A DNA stretch of 47,973 nucleotides, from NCBI GenBank assembly GCA_902591495.1, contig CACJAW010000013.1:1-47973 (forward strand), written 5' to 3'. This document shows positions 27,584-37,106 of this stretch, in pieces; position 1 is the first letter of the stretch, and every line of letters begins with the position of its first letter. The DNA comes from an uncultured Pseudohongiella sp. GTDB lineage: Bacteria > Pseudomonadota > Gammaproteobacteria > Pseudomonadales > Pseudohongiellaceae. Made by a program: the position numbers and the translations under genes. The notes under the pieces were generated by a model. The model did not search any database. It saw only the letters and a program-made list of their open reading frames with translations, and had not been told where the DNA came from.

Positions 27584-27663
27584 ACACTTTTTCTACTGCT
27601 CACAAATTCGCAGTTCTTTGTTCAACTCCATTTAGAGGGATTGCTGTTAGTCAGTTTCCAGCT

Positions 27664-28155
27664 CTAAAAAGGTCGCTCAGATTTGGGAATTAGTACCACC
27701 TTTGTGCCAGATATGAGGTCGTGGAGCGTATCACCATTTTTATTAAAAAAGTGCCAAAAATAGCCGACTCCAAACAATAGAAAAGAGGGCCATGCCATCA
27801 GCCATCTAACGAAAACTTGTCGAAGGGTCAGATAATCGTCGCTTTCAGATTTTAGCCTCAGTCTCCAAGCTAACATACCAAGAGTTTGCCCGCTTTTTAA
27901 CCAAAACCAGCAGTAAAAGGCAGCGGCGCTGAAGAACATTAGCGAAAATAGAAGATAATCCACATATAGATTTGTAACTAACTGACCATTAATGATTTGA
28001 GCATTTTCTACTCCAGGGAATAGTTGTATCAGGTAGCCGATTAGCATCCAAATAGCGAAAACTAGGAAAGAATCATACAGTAACGCGGCCATGCGCCTCA
28101 TTAGACCCGCACAAGGTAGTGTGGGGCTTTCTATTTCACCGTCTAGCTTAATCAA
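27664..28155 (-). CDS. RDD-family membrane protein
   Basis: A 163-residue protein with three to four hydrophobic segments. The R and D of the name are seen in LMRRMAALLYDSF (about 18-30) and the GQTLGMLAWRLRL block (about 89-101), with the second D in the LHDLISGTKVVLI end. Function of the family is not settled; some members are sodium/proton exchangers. It starts three bases after pntB ends, so it is the last gene of the transhydrogenase transcript, although RDD genes beside lptFG are common without pnt. Confidence 0.85.
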   Translation of the reverse strand: MIKLDGEIESPTLPCAGLMRRMAALLYDSFLVFAIWMLIGYLIQLFPGVENAQIINGQLVTNLYVDYLLFSLMFFSAAAFYCWFWLKSGQTLGMLAWRLRLKSESDDYLTLRQVFVRWLMAWPSFLLFGVGYFWHFFNKNGDTLHDLISGTKVVLIPKSERPF

Positions 28156-28158
28156 GTT

Positions 28159-29580
28159 TTACGATAACTCTTTGACCGCTTGAATTAAATCGTTGGCGGC
28201 CTTTTGTCCGTCGCCGAACAACATTTTGGTATTGTCGGCAAAGAATAGAGGGTTTTCGACCCCCGAGAATCCAGTGCCACGACCTCGTTTAATAACGATT
28301 ACATTGTCAGAATCTACTGCATCTAAAATAGGCATCCCATAAAGGGGACTACTGCTGTCTGTCTTTGCCGAAGGGTTTACGACATCATTTGCGCCAATAA
28401 CGAGAGCCACAGTAGTTGTCTTGAAGTCGGCATTGATATCCTCCATGTCGTAAATCATGTCATAAGGAACCCCTGCTTCAGCCAACAAGACATTCATATG
28501 TCCTGGCATTCGGCCCGCCACCGGGTGAATCGCAAACTTAACCGAAACACCTTTGTCATCCAATAACTGAGTCAGCTCCCAAATTTTGTGCTGCGCTTGC
28601 GCCACTGCCATACCATAACCAGGAATGATTACTACTTGGCTTGCAAAAGCCATTAGAATCCCAGCATCTTGTGCCTGAATCTCTTTCATCTCTCCTTGAG
28701 AAGTGTCACTTGAAGTAGCTGTCTCTGTGCCAACGCCGGCAAAAAATACGTTGCTAACAGATCTGTTCATAGCGACCGCCATCAGATGAGTAAGCAAAGA
28801 GCCGGCTGAACCTACTACGATACCGGCTATAATCATGGCCGCGTTTCCTAAGACATATCCTTCAAAACCAACAGCTAGGCCTGTTAACGCGTTGAATAGT
28901 GAAATTATCACAGGCATGTCTGCTCCACCTACTGGGATGGTTATAAAGATGCCTAGGACAAGTGCGAGTGCGAAGAAGACGACGATTGGTGCTAGTACTG
29001 AGCTAAAGTAAATACTAATAGCGAAACCCACAGTAGCAATGGCTATCAACGCATTGACTAGATGTTGAGCTGGAAGTAGCTTACTGCGATTAAGACGACC
29101 ATCCAGTTTAGCCCAGGCTATGATACTTCCGCTGAAAGAAATTGTTCCGATGATAGCGCCAAGGATTCCTAGAATTGCGACGTCAGACCCCAGCTCTGTT
29201 GCAATATTCGTAGAATTTGCCGATGCGTCAGACGTCGCTTTAAGCAATTCTACTGCTGCGATTGTGGCAGCAGCTCCGCCACCCATGCCGTTGTACATGG
29301 CAATCATCTGAGGCATGTCTGTTATTGCAACACGCTTACCGCTCCACCATGCATAACCGCCTCCAAGGGCGATAGCCAAAATGATAAGGACTACATTTGT
29401 AGTCGCTTGATCCGTGTCAATAATTTGCGGGGCTAAAAAAGTGACAATCGTCGCTAAAACCATAGCGGCGCCGGCCCATAGAATACCTCGCCTTGCCGTT
29501 ACTGGGGAGCTCATTTGTTTCAGGCCGACAATAAAGATGACTGCAACGATGAAATAAGAAGCTTGAATAAGTGTTTCCAT
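28159..29580 (-). CDS. pntB: NAD(P) transhydrogenase subunit beta
   Basis: A 473-residue protein of nine or so membrane helices (about 1-270) followed by the NADP(H)-binding domain III (about 300-473), marked by IIPGYGMAVAQAQH, HPVAGRMPGHMNVLLAEA, VVALVIGANDVVNPSA-like sequence and the C-terminal KRGRGTGFSGVENPLF. It couples hydride transfer between NADH and NADP+ to proton entry, the main NADPH source in many aerobes. Three bases separate it from pntAB. Confidence 0.97.
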   Translation of the reverse strand: METLIQASYFIVAVIFIVGLKQMSSPVTARRGILWAGAAMVLATIVTFLAPQIIDTDQATTNVVLIILAIALGGGYAWWSGKRVAITDMPQMIAMYNGMGGGAAATIAAVELLKATSDASANSTNIATELGSDVAILGILGAIIGTISFSGSIIAWAKLDGRLNRSKLLPAQHLVNALIAIATVGFAISIYFSSVLAPIVVFFALALVLGIFITIPVGGADMPVIISLFNALTGLAVGFEGYVLGNAAMIIAGIVVGSAGSLLTHLMAVAMNRSVSNVFFAGVGTETATSSDTSQGEMKEIQAQDAGILMAFASQVVIIPGYGMAVAQAQHKIWELTQLLDDKGVSVKFAIHPVAGRMPGHMNVLLAEAGVPYDMIYDMEDINADFKTTTVALVIGANDVVNPSAKTDSSSPLYGMPILDAVDSDNVIVIKRGRGTGFSGVENPLFFADNTKMLFGDGQKAANDLIQAVKELS

Positions 29581-29583
29581 TTT

Positions 29584-29883
29584 CTAGCCTCCGTTAGTTT
29601 CTTTGTTGCTAGACTTAAACATTTCTAACATTCGTTCCGTTACAACGTAACCACCAACGGCATTTCCGGCACCGAGTAATACCGCCAGAAAACCAATGAT
29701 TTGCTGAGTTGTGTTCTCAGCGATGCCCAAGGCGATCATGGCGCCTACTAGCACAATACCATGAACGAAGTTCGAGCCAGACATTAAGGGAGTATGTAAA
29801 ATAACCGGGACTTTGCTAATGATTTCGTAGCCCGTGAAGCCGGCTAGCATGAAGATATATAAAGCGGCTAATCCTTCAATCAT
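29584..29883 (-). CDS. pntAB: NAD(P) transhydrogenase alpha subunit, membrane part
   Basis: A 99-residue protein with three to four hydrophobic helices corresponding to the C-terminal end of the Escherichia coli PntA. As a separate gene it defines the three-subunit form of the enzyme (as in Rhodospirillum rubrum). TPLMSGSNFVHGIVLVGAM is the typical central stretch. Its start overlaps the pntAA stop by four bases (ATGA). Confidence 0.95.
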   Translation of the reverse strand: MIEGLAALYIFMLAGFTGYEIISKVPVILHTPLMSGSNFVHGIVLVGAMIALGIAENTTQQIIGFLAVLLGAGNAVGGYVVTERMLEMFKSSNKETNGG

Positions 29884-31013
29884 GACGAAGCTCCTTTAAC
29901 TTGTTCTTTGATTCTAGGGTTATAAATTTCGCCATCATGTGTGATCAAGCTTTCTTTTATAATCTCATCCTCGAGGTCTATTTTTACTTCTCCTTCTTGG
30001 ATAAGAAGTTCGAGGAAATTTTGAAGATTTTTAGCGTAAAGTTCACTCGCATGGTTGCCTACCATACTTGGAACATTTACGGGCCCATGGATTTTTATTC
30101 CGTTATAGATGGTGGTCTTTCCTTTCTCAGTTAGTTCACAATTCCCACCACCTTCGGCGGCGAGATCCACTATTACAGAACCACCTCGCATACCTTCGAC
30201 CATTTGTGTACTTATTATTCTGGGAGAGGGCCGCCCCGGTATCGCTGCCGTGCTAACGATTAAATCTGACGAGGCTACGTGACGAGCTAAAATGTCTTGT
30301 TGTTGCTGCTTTTCTTCTGCTGTTAACTCGCGAGCATAACCTCCGCTGCCCTCAGCCTTGATTTCTATGTCAACGAATTTAGCGCCTAGAGACTCCACTT
30401 GCTCCTTAGTATCAGCTCGAACATCATAAGCCTCAACGATTGCACCTAGCCTTCGAGCAGTGGCGATAGCTTGAAGCCCGGCAACCCCTGCCCCGATTAC
30501 AAGACACTTAGATGGACGAATTGTTCCTGCGGCGGTAGTGAGCATTGGCAGAAATTTTCCAAGTATGTTACTTCCTATCAACACAGCTTTATAACCAGCG
30601 ATGGATGCCTGAGAGGAAAGAGCATCCATTGCCTGAGCCCTTGAAATCCTCGGAATCATTTCGACGGAAAAAGCACTTATCTTTCTCGCGTTCAGTTGGT
30701 TAAATCTTTCCAAGTTTGAGAATGGGTCTAGATAGCCAATTAAAATGGACCCTTCTCTTAATTGGGAAATTTGCTCTGCTGTAGGAGGATTAACCATGAG
30801 GGTTATATCTGCAGATCCGAGTAACTTTATAGAATCTGGAACTATGTTTGCGTTTGTATAATCTTTATCGGAATAACCCACCAGCTCGCCTGCACTAGCC
30901 TCGATGTTTATACTCAGCCCAGTTTTCGTTAACCTGTTGACAATGTCAGGTACAAGAGCGACGCGTTGCTCATCTTTGCGAACTTCTTTTGGTACACAAA
31001 TCTGTATTGCCAT
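29880..31013 (-). CDS. pntAA: NAD(P) transhydrogenase alpha subunit, NAD-binding part
   Basis: A 377-residue soluble domain I with the alanine dehydrogenase/PNT fold. VPKEVRKDEQRVALVP opens the protein, and the Rossmann dinucleotide motif VIGAGVAGLQAIATARRLGA (about 170-189) binds NAD(H). RGGSVIVDLAAEGGGNCE is the conserved later block. It receives hydride from NADH at the cytoplasmic face and works with PntAB and PntB. GAGGAAAAGT precedes the ATG and a good promoter lies upstream. Confidence 0.97.
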   Translation of the reverse strand: MAIQICVPKEVRKDEQRVALVPDIVNRLTKTGLSINIEASAGELVGYSDKDYTNANIVPDSIKLLGSADITLMVNPPTAEQISQLREGSILIGYLDPFSNLERFNQLNARKISAFSVEMIPRISRAQAMDALSSQASIAGYKAVLIGSNILGKFLPMLTTAAGTIRPSKCLVIGAGVAGLQAIATARRLGAIVEAYDVRADTKEQVESLGAKFVDIEIKAEGSGGYARELTAEEKQQQQDILARHVASSDLIVSTAAIPGRPSPRIISTQMVEGMRGGSVIVDLAAEGGGNCELTEKGKTTIYNGIKIHGPVNVPSMVGNHASELYAKNLQNFLELLIQEGEVKIDLEDEIIKESLITHDGEIYNPRIKEQVKGASS

Positions 31014-31051
31014 ACTTTTCCTCAGAATTTCAAATCTTTCATGAATCGCGC

Positions 31052-31079
31052 AGTATATAACGATATTGTTTCAGGTCAA
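31052..31079 (-). promoter_or_regulatory. Sigma-70 promoter of the pnt operon
   Basis: On the minus strand TTGACC (31074-31079) is followed after 16 bases by TATACT (31052-31057). The start point would be near 31045, about 32 bases before pntAA. It is among the best promoter matches in the window. Confidence 0.65.
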
Positions 31080-31187
31080 TGTGTATAAATTAGGGAATTT
31101 TGGTTCCTTGCTTATAAGGGTTTTTGATAACATCTTCGTTTGACCCCATTCAACTGCCGCTGGAATGCGCCAAGCTAGGAAAATTTG

Positions 31188-32726
31188 ATGACTAAAGTCA
31201 AAAATGACCGTCGGATAAGTCTGATGGACACCACATTGCGTGATGGAGAGCAAACGCAGGGAGTTTCCTTTTCGGCAAACGAGAAGGTCAATATCGCTCG
31301 TGCACTGCTCCAATCTTTAAAAGTCGATCGTATAGAAGTTGCTTCAGCATGTGTGTCTGATGGGGAGCAGCAAGCAGTTGCAAAAATTTGTGATTGGGCT
31401 GCTGAAGAAGGTTTGGTAGATAGAATTGAGATTCTTGGTTTTGTCGATTATAAAAGAAGCGTTGACTGGATTAAAAAGGCTGGTGGTTCCGTGATCAATT
31501 TGCTTGCTAAGGGCAGTGAGAAGCACTGTCGCGAGCAACTTGGCAGAGATCTCGCTGCTCATATTGATGATATTTCAAGAACAGTTGAATATGCCAGGGA
31601 GAGACAGCTTAGAGTGAATATGTATCTGGAAGATTGGTCGAGTGGATATAGTGATAGTAGGGACTATGTCTATGGATTAATCTCAGGGACGCAGGACCTA
31701 GGTATCAGCCATTATCTTTTACCAGATACGCTAGGATTGTTTTCTCCACGAGAAGTTTTTGATTCTTTGAAAGAAATGAAAGAACAGTTTCCGAAGGAAG
31801 AATTCGATTTTCATCCTCACAATGACTACGGATTAGCTACGGCAAATGTAATCGCTGCGATAGAAGCGGGTATCGATAATATTCATTGCACAGTCAATTG
31901 TCTCGGAGAGCGAGCGGGTAATGCTTCACTGGCTGAAGTTGCTGTTGTTACCAGAGACAAGTTGGGAATCGATTTGTCTATTGATGAGACACAGATCACA
32001 CTTGTTAGCCGAATGGTTGAAAATTTTTCGGGTAAATGGATTGCTGCGAATACGCCGGTTGTTGGGGCTGATGTATTTACGCAAACCGCAGGTATCCATG
32101 CTGATGGAGATATGAAAGGCAATCTCTATGTATCGAGGCTCACTCCGGAGAGATTTGACCGCAAACGGAGTTATGCGCTCGGCAAGATGAGTGGTAAGGC
32201 ATCTCTAGTAAATAATTTAGAAGAGCTTGGTATTTCTCTGTCGGAGGAAGATCAAGCGAAAGTTTTACAGCGAGTAGTTACATTGGGAGATTCTAAGCAT
32301 GTCATAACCGTAGAAGATTTGCCTTTCATTATCGCTGACGTCATGGAGAGCAAAGAGTATCAGTATGTTGATCTCATAAAATGTGACATCAATACAGGGC
32401 TTGATAGGGGTAGCTCCGTCTCTTTGACACTGAATATTGATGGTGAAGACTTTGAGGATGACGGAATGGGTAATGGCGGGTTTGATGCATTTATGGACGC
32501 GGTCACTAAAATATTGTCCAAAACCGGATTCGTCATGCCGCTGTTAAAGGATTATGAGGTTCACATACCTCGTGGAGGAAAAACCGACGCGCTTACCGAA
32601 TGTATCATTACTTGGCAGTCGCAGGAACAGGAGTTTAAAACACGAGGAGTAGACTCAAATCAGGTCATGGCTGCTGTAAAGGCCACTACCCGTATGATCA
32701 ACATGAAGATGCACGCGGCGCCATAG
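31188..32726 (+). CDS. 2-isopropylmalate / citramalate synthase-type enzyme
   Basis: A 512-residue DRE-TIM metallolyase: MDTTLRDGEQTQGVSFS at the start, FHPHNDYGLATAN (metal His pair), GERAGNASLAE, and a C-terminal LeuA-type regulatory domain (about 385-510). These condense acetyl-CoA with a 2-oxoacid: 2-oxoisovalerate (leucine) or pyruvate (isoleucine by citramalate). Residues around YLEDWSSGYSDS and FTQTAGIHADGDMKGNLY recall, from memory, the form common in Bacteroidetes rather than the Escherichia coli LeuA; this could mean transfer. The ATG at 31188 with AGGA seven bases before it is preferred to the TTG one codon earlier. Converges on leuB. Confidence 0.85.
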   Translation: MTKVKNDRRISLMDTTLRDGEQTQGVSFSANEKVNIARALLQSLKVDRIEVASACVSDGEQQAVAKICDWAAEEGLVDRIEILGFVDYKRSVDWIKKAGGSVINLLAKGSEKHCREQLGRDLAAHIDDISRTVEYARERQLRVNMYLEDWSSGYSDSRDYVYGLISGTQDLGISHYLLPDTLGLFSPREVFDSLKEMKEQFPKEEFDFHPHNDYGLATANVIAAIEAGIDNIHCTVNCLGERAGNASLAEVAVVTRDKLGIDLSIDETQITLVSRMVENFSGKWIAANTPVVGADVFTQTAGIHADGDMKGNLYVSRLTPERFDRKRSYALGKMSGKASLVNNLEELGISLSEEDQAKVLQRVVTLGDSKHVITVEDLPFIIADVMESKEYQYVDLIKCDINTGLDRGSSVSLTLNIDGEDFEDDGMGNGGFDAFMDAVTKILSKTGFVMPLLKDYEVHIPRGGKTDALTECIITWQSQEQEFKTRGVDSNQVMAAVKATTRMINMKMHAAP

Positions 32727-32749
32727 CTTTCGATTTATTTTGAAATTCG

Positions 32750-33847
32750 CTATGTTTGCTCTAATTCGCTTAGGACCAGATCGCCAAACTTTTCAGTGCT
32801 TATTAGCTCAAGTTTCGACTCCGGTTTTGAGAGGTCAGGTGTCGAGAAACCTTTTGAAAAGACACTTTGCATCGCTTGCCAAACCTTGTTGCTTTCCCCA
32901 TCCATGTTGAAACTCATTTCAAGCATCATTGCTACAGATCCAATCATCGAATAAGGATTAGCTATACCTTTGCCTGCTATGTCTGGTGCTGATCCATGTG
33001 AAGGCTCATAGTAAGCCTTATCTGGTCCAAGACAAGCAGAGGGCATCAGTCCAAGGGAACCAAGTATTCCTCCACCCTGGTCAGATAAAATGTCTCCAAA
33101 CATGTTTTCCATGACCATAACGTCAAATTGACTGGGGTTCAGACATAAGTAGGTGGCAGCAGCATCAACAAGGATGGGAATCACCTCAATATCAGGATAG
33201 TCTTTACCAACTTCTTCTACAATTTCATTCCATAAAACGCTTGATTTAAGGACATTGCTTTTGTGTATATTGTGAAGGACTTTCTTCCTTTTTCGTGCTG
33301 TATCAAACGCGACCTTTGCAATTCGTTTAATTTGGTCTTCATTATACTCTAAGGTCTCACTAACGAAGCGTTTGCCATCCTCATTAATCCCTGTCTCTTT
33401 TTTACCAAAATACAGCCCACCCACAAGTTCTCGAATCATGATCAAATCGATTCCGTTGCCAATTATCTCGGGCTTAAGGGGAGAAAAATGAGCCAACCCA
33501 TGGGGCAAAAATACGGGCCGAATGTTAGCGAATGTGTTGTAACGTTTCCTGAGGGGTAGTAGCGCGCCTCGCTCTGGCTGCAAATCGATTGGAATTGTTT
33601 TTGAATCTTCGTGATTCAAGCCGATTGGACCTTTGAGTATTGCGTCGGCTTCGTCACAGATTTTTTTTGTTTCCACCGGGAATGGATGACCATGAGAAAA
33701 ATATGCGGCTGCTCCGAAGGGTGCATAGTTCAACTCAAATTCGATCTGATTGCGAGAGCCAACGAATTTCAGAATCTTGATTGCTTCTTGAGTAATCTCC
33801 GGACCAATACCATCTCCCTCCAACACAGCTATTTTATATACAGTCAT
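32750..33847 (-). CDS. leuB: 3-isopropylmalate dehydrogenase-family enzyme
   Basis: A 365-residue NAD-dependent beta-decarboxylating dehydrogenase. Seen: LEGDGIGPEI, LLPLRKRYNTFANIRP (substrate loop typical of LeuB, not isocitrate dehydrogenase), IMIRELVGGLYFG, NIHKSNVL (catalytic Lys), DAAATYL and the EPSHGSAPDIAGKG adenine loop. The usual IPMDH stretch is VDKANVL, so HKSN is a slight deviation. I chose the ATG at 33847 because GGAAGGAA stands just before it; an earlier in-frame start at 33874 adds nine residues. leuC and leuD are not nearby. With the synthase facing it, it may serve leucine or the citramalate route. Confidence 0.88.
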   Translation of the reverse strand: MTVYKIAVLEGDGIGPEITQEAIKILKFVGSRNQIEFELNYAPFGAAAYFSHGHPFPVETKKICDEADAILKGPIGLNHEDSKTIPIDLQPERGALLPLRKRYNTFANIRPVFLPHGLAHFSPLKPEIIGNGIDLIMIRELVGGLYFGKKETGINEDGKRFVSETLEYNEDQIKRIAKVAFDTARKRKKVLHNIHKSNVLKSSVLWNEIVEEVGKDYPDIEVIPILVDAAATYLCLNPSQFDVMVMENMFGDILSDQGGGILGSLGLMPSACLGPDKAYYEPSHGSAPDIAGKGIANPYSMIGSVAMMLEMSFNMDGESNKVWQAMQSVFSKGFSTPDLSKPESKLELISTEKFGDLVLSELEQT

Positions 33848-34017
33848 ACAAAGTTCCTTCCAAATTCGACTCAAAAAATTTTAGGCGCGTAATGTATCAC
33901 GAGGCGAAGAAAGTGAACAGTTGATGGCCTATAAAAGCTTTTTCAGTTTAGTAGTTGAAAGATTTATAAGTTAGACTGTGGCAATTAATCAAAACCACCG
34001 AGATTCTTTTCATTTTT

Positions 34018-36189
34018 ATGCAAAGCTTTAATATACAGATTCTAATGATTCTTGTGATTACGCAGTTATGCTATCAAGAGGAGGCAATGAGTCATCCGCA
34101 TGGCGACTCGAAAAATATAGAAATAAATTACTATGTGACTAATCCGCCTGCCGAGTATTCCTCAAATCTCAACAATGTTGGGAATTTCAATGCTAATCAG
34201 GGCAAGATCTATACTTGTCTTCAGCCTTACACGAATGGCGTTCTGTCTCCAATTGATGGTGTCAGTGAGTTTGCTATTGCTTTTGATATCATTTCAGCCA
34301 CTGACGGTAGGATTGGTGTATACGAATCAGGAGCCTTTAATTCGGCGGGAAACTTAGGTTCGGATGGGGCTAGATTATCCTGCAGTGGTAGTTATGAGAC
34401 GACCACGGGGATTTATACTGACACAATTCTCATTAATTCAAATCTAGTTGAAACAAGTTTCCAGCTTATAGATTCAACAATACTTACATTTAATCTCCTT
34501 TCGGCAGACACCCTAGTTAAGTCGTCAGCTCTAAGCCCTGTAGAATTTATTCCAAAGAAAAATTCAAAGACTATGGGTGTCACAGATAAGATTACAGTTA
34601 TGTTCAATAGATTGATTTTTAGAGAAAACGGCAAAATAGAATTGATTAATGTGCAATCGGGAGCCGTTGAGGAATTTGATATTAATGACTCTACAAAAGT
34701 AGAAATTGACGGAATAAAATTATCTCTTCGGCCAGAGAAGGCCTTGATATCAGACAACAATTATACAGTGAGGATTCCCTACGGCACATTAAAAGATAGT
34801 GAGGGGCAGGGTTACGACGGATTAGATAATTATCAATTCAAAACGCAAACTGATATCGCTTTCCTCATTGTTGGTTATGGTGATACTAGTCTTTATGAGA
34901 CAGTCGAGAGTTTTGATCCCAGCGCTAAAAAGACCATGTCTTTTTTAAACTCACTCAGCGCCGGACAGATAAGCTCTTACAAGACCTATCGACTAAATAA
35001 TATTAGTATAAGTGACTCAAACGCTATGTCTCTGGGCCATCTTGAGGTTGTGGATGCGGCGCTCAAAGGGTGGGGTGTGGATGAACTGTCAAATTATTTT
35101 AGGGACAAGATTTGGAATCCCGATGCATTGCAAAGTCCGACGGTTCAACAAAGAGAAGTGCTTCAAGACCTAAGGCAGTGGCTGTTAGATAATCAAAAAG
35201 GTGCAGAGGTGTGGGCTAACTCCGCTTTGGGAATGCAGCACTATTCTAGCTGGGTGAATGATAAAGTTCTAAAATTTTCAAGGCCGGCATACTTCCTTCT
35301 TGATAGTCTGAAGTTGCCTGCTGAATTTGTACCTCAAGAACACAAGGTGATTTCTTTCATTCTATCTGATTCGGGTAAAACTAACTTTAGTGCTGCAGCT
35401 AGTAACTTTAACGCATTAGGTGGTTCTCAGTGGAGTATCAAAACAGCGGATGGTTTAAAGATTACTCATGACCAAGATTTTTTCTATAGTGATCATAGCG
35501 ATCCCTTCGGAGATTCAGCGTCCGAGTTGCTGCTGAATATCAACACTCGAGTGGACGTTCACGAGGCGATCCACACCTGGGGGCATGCTGGACATGACAC
35601 AGACCCCCTAATGGTAGGATATTCGACGATGTCACAGGCGGGAGGAGATGCTGACCTTCAGTTTCGAAGGGATCCGCCCACTTATCCGATTTATAATAGG
35701 GTATATTTAATGGGTTGGTTGCCTGAATCGGCTATTACAACTGATGCAAGTTTGATAAGAGACGCTGCAGACCCGATTGTTTGGGGGCAGAAATATCTTT
35801 TGAAAGTGGGCCGATTTAAATACCAAGAGCTCTATGACGGACAATGGTTCCAATATTCTGTGCCCAGTTTGCAGAATCAGCTTCAGGCTTGTAAGACAAC
35901 TAGCATTGTTACCGCACCGACTGCTACCAACCCTAGTTACGATGCGGGTAATCTTTGCAAGCCCATACTTAAAGATAAAAGCTGTGGAATAAAGTCAGAA
36001 ATTTTTGGTCTTCCTGAGACGATGTGGGATTTTAGGAGCTGTGAATTTATCGATATCGATGCGGAACTCACACGAGAACTTTTTAAATCTTACTTAGAAG
36101 ATTTTGACGGTGAATACAATAGTGCCATAAATTTTGATGCTCTAATTATGGAACCCGCAGATGCCTCTTTGAGAAATTATTCCAACTAG
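34018..36189 (+). CDS. Exported multidomain protein with HExxH zinc-peptidase-like motif
   Basis: A 723-residue protein. A short hydrophobic segment (about 7-18) may be a signal peptide; an alternative start is Met24. An Ig-like SbsA/Big_5-type domain spans about 180-285 (MGVTDKITVMFNRLIF ... DNNYTVRIPYGTLKDSEG). The C-terminal part has HEAIHTWGHAGH at 515-526, which contains HExxH plus further His, followed by the GYSTMSQAG stretch that resembles a metzincin Met-turn, and NRVYLMGWLPE, similar to the GWL segment after the active site in M6/M11-type peptidases. The third His sits one residue later than in HExxHxxGxxH. Probably a secreted metallopeptidase or a relative that lost activity. Single gene. 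Confidence 0.55.
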   Translation: MQSFNIQILMILVITQLCYQEEAMSHPHGDSKNIEINYYVTNPPAEYSSNLNNVGNFNANQGKIYTCLQPYTNGVLSPIDGVSEFAIAFDIISATDGRIGVYESGAFNSAGNLGSDGARLSCSGSYETTTGIYTDTILINSNLVETSFQLIDSTILTFNLLSADTLVKSSALSPVEFIPKKNSKTMGVTDKITVMFNRLIFRENGKIELINVQSGAVEEFDINDSTKVEIDGIKLSLRPEKALISDNNYTVRIPYGTLKDSEGQGYDGLDNYQFKTQTDIAFLIVGYGDTSLYETVESFDPSAKKTMSFLNSLSAGQISSYKTYRLNNISISDSNAMSLGHLEVVDAALKGWGVDELSNYFRDKIWNPDALQSPTVQQREVLQDLRQWLLDNQKGAEVWANSALGMQHYSSWVNDKVLKFSRPAYFLLDSLKLPAEFVPQEHKVISFILSDSGKTNFSAAASNFNALGGSQWSIKTADGLKITHDQDFFYSDHSDPFGDSASELLLNINTRVDVHEAIHTWGHAGHDTDPLMVGYSTMSQAGGDADLQFRRDPPTYPIYNRVYLMGWLPESAITTDASLIRDAADPIVWGQKYLLKVGRFKYQELYDGQWFQYSVPSLQNQLQACKTTSIVTAPTATNPSYDAGNLCKPILKDKSCGIKSEIFGLPETMWDFRSCEFIDIDAELTRELFKSYLEDFDGEYNSAINFDALIMEPADASLRNYSN

Positions 36190-36390
36190 GCAGAATAATA
36201 AAAAGAATATTCAAGTTAAGAAGACTACTTACGGATGTTTGATACGAGGTGAAAGTTAAAGCTAGTAGCTTTTTCAGACGGATCCCAGTATTTCGACTTC
36301 GGTGGTGTTCATAACCCTACCACAAAATATTTCAGCAACTTAGTCCATATCAGAAGTGCAGATCTTGGTATACCTGTGGTAAAAATTGGT

Positions 36391-36411
36391 TACCTAATTT
36401 TTCCTTAGGTA
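36391..36411. repeat. Inverted repeat upstream of the gene at 36439
   Basis: TACCTAA (36391-36397) and TTAGGTA (36405-36411) are a perfect 7-base inverted pair with a 7-base loop, followed by TCTAATTTTT. It lies 27 bases before the next start codon. It may be an operator or a small terminator of upstream transcription. The rest of 36190-36438 shows nothing. Confidence 0.4.
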
Positions 36412-36438
36412 TCTAATTTTTAGCAACAGGAGTAAGAA

Positions 36439-36954
36439 ATGAACTTTGTTGAATTGGGCGCTTTGGGCGAAGTTGTGGCGGCCCTCGCCACGGTTGGTAC
36501 GCTTGGATACTTAGCTGTTCAGATAAGATTAAGTAACAAATTAGCAATTTCATCCATTGAACATAATTTGAATACTCGGGTTTATGATAGGAGATTCACT
36601 ATTTCTAGGGACGATGAGTTTTGTGAGTTCTTATCCAGGGATTGGAACTCGAATGAATTATCTCGGATCGAGAAAACAAAAATCGCGCAGTATGTGACTA
36701 TGCTGATCATTGACGCGCGAGAGGTCTTTTTGCAGGATAAATTCGGTTTCGTCTCAGAACATTTATTGAGCGCTCGACTTGATGTTTTAAAGTTGGGGAT
36801 AATGCAAAATCCTACCTCAAAGTCCGTTTGGGCCTCCTATCGAAAACTTGTTGATCCTGATTTTGCGGAATATTTTGAGCAAGAAATTTATCCAGGAGGA
36901 ATCGATGAGGGGCTAGTGATTAATCACCCACAATATAAGCCTGCCAAGGATTAG
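36439..36954 (+). CDS. Membrane-anchored protein of unknown function
   Basis: A 171-residue protein. The N-terminal hydrophobic helix (about 5-28, LGEVVAALATVGTLGYLAVQ) ends in a basic, polar stretch; the remainder is helical and cytoplasmic in composition with conserved-looking aromatic and acidic residues. Proteins with this start are, as I recall, frequent and unnamed in marine proteobacteria. CAGGAGTAAGAA gives a good ribosome site. Stands alone; no functional hint from neighbours. Confidence 0.7.
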   Translation: MNFVELGALGEVVAALATVGTLGYLAVQIRLSNKLAISSIEHNLNTRVYDRRFTISRDDEFCEFLSRDWNSNELSRIEKTKIAQYVTMLIIDAREVFLQDKFGFVSEHLLSARLDVLKLGIMQNPTSKSVWASYRKLVDPDFAEYFEQEIYPGGIDEGLVINHPQYKPAKD

Positions 36955-37106
36955 AGATTTTTATTTACGTTTAGTAGGAATTTTTGCAGTATAGGAAAGG
37001 GGATAGCGTTTTATCTATTTTGAGATTAAAAATGATCTTTTGTCTGTGAATTTGGCATAGACCTCTGATAAACGCATACGTTTATACAAAAATTTTGGGA
37101 GAATAC

